Part shown: one piece after another, positions 63,540 through 64,000 of the stretch
Numbering within the stretch: position 1 is the stretch's first letter
Layout of the letters: the number at the start of each line of letters is the position of its first letter
From: Flammulina velutipes
Taxonomy: Eukaryota; Basidiomycota; Agaricomycetes; Agaricales; Physalacriaceae
Length of the DNA: 64,000 nt
Direction: 5' to 3'
Assembly: GCA_011800155.1 (NCBI GenBank)
Contig: CM022372.1
Location: 1,674,001-1,738,000, forward strand
The notes under the pieces: model-generated
Told to the model about the DNA's origin: nothing
Database searches by the model: none
What the model saw: only the letters and a program-made list of their open reading frames with translations
Program-made: the position numbers and the translations under genes

Positions 63540-64000
63540 GGTCTATTCACGTATAAGGTCTATAGATATCGATCACAATTCCGTTTTGGGGAAAAGGCTC
63601 ACCATGCCAAATTATCCTAAAGCGGTACATGCAGTTTTCTGCTTGCGCCAGGTTACCTTTCTGATCTATTGACCATAGAGTATGTCTCTGTCCGCCATCA
63701 GACAATCTCAGGATGGCCCGGTGTATTCCCCTTCCTCAGTGACTGGTCACTGAGATGTCTGATAGTAATACCCATGATGACTCAATACTTGTCATTATTT
63801 CTACGCTCTTTTTAGGGATTTCTAACAACATCTACCCTCGGAAGATCACAATCTCTGGACTCAGGCTGTACATACAGAGTGTTAAGAATTTCAACGTTTT
63901 ACGCATTTGTATCATCTTCTGCGCATAAAAGACTTGAAGACTGCTTAACACACACAGTGGACCTCCATAGTGCATTCGCAACAAGACCTGTATACACACA
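63540..64000. other. Right-edge non-coding stretch
   Basis: 461 bp with no supportable gene. A perfect 9-bp inverted repeat with a 2-nt spacer (ctcagtgac / gtcactgag) lies at 63735-63754. Confidence 0.45.

Overview
The window is nuclear DNA of a filamentous basidiomycete, most likely an Agaricomycete. Nearly every gene is split by many GT-AG introns of about 47-60 nt, genes are packed on both strands with short gaps, and several families typical of mushroom-forming fungi occur (DUF6534-type seven-helix proteins, an agaric-type secreted protein, an F-box/LRR protein). I see no bacterial operon structure, rRNA, convincing tRNA, CRISPR array or intact transposon. Exon coordinates were built by hand from reading frame, splice signals and family knowledge. 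No alignment or RNA evidence was available.

Bases 1-27,000 are mostly housekeeping: the start of a secreted-protein gene, DAD1 (kinetochore DASH complex), PKC1 (cell-wall integrity kinase), an acidic unknown protein, IGO1/endosulfine, DNA polymerase alpha subunit B, a FluG-type glutamine-synthetase-like enzyme, a membrane-anchored exo-beta-1,3-glucanase, an alpha/beta hydrolase, a CWF19L2-type splicing factor, a secreted M43 metalloprotease, a PhzF-type protein, a GNAT acetyltransferase and a protein with a probable DUF5745-like helical domain.

Bases 27,000-42,500 look more accessory: a tail-anchored RING-like protein, a citrate-lyase-beta-like enzyme, a cytochrome P450, two closely related epoxide hydrolases that flank a fast-evolving internally repeated protein and an EBP/EXPERA-family isomerase-like membrane protein, and a tandem pair of small secreted KNH-like proteins. 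The P450, the two epoxide hydrolases and the EBP-like protein could form a small oxidative-metabolism cluster, which is inference only.

Bases 43,000-64,000 return to conserved genes: the APC/C activator Cdh1/Fzr1, a kexin-like protease with no visible membrane anchor, Rif1 with PP1-docking motifs, two seven-helix membrane proteins, a DPP5-type dipeptidyl peptidase and an F-box/LRR protein. The largest gene-poor stretch is 58,001-59,826.

The most interesting signals are the epoxide-hydrolase duplication (near-identical 5' halves including intron 1, divergent 3' halves, and a non-GT splice donor at a different intron in each copy), the internally duplicated protein between them, the hairpin cluster near 35.1 kb, and the RING-like protein that lacks one expected zinc ligand.
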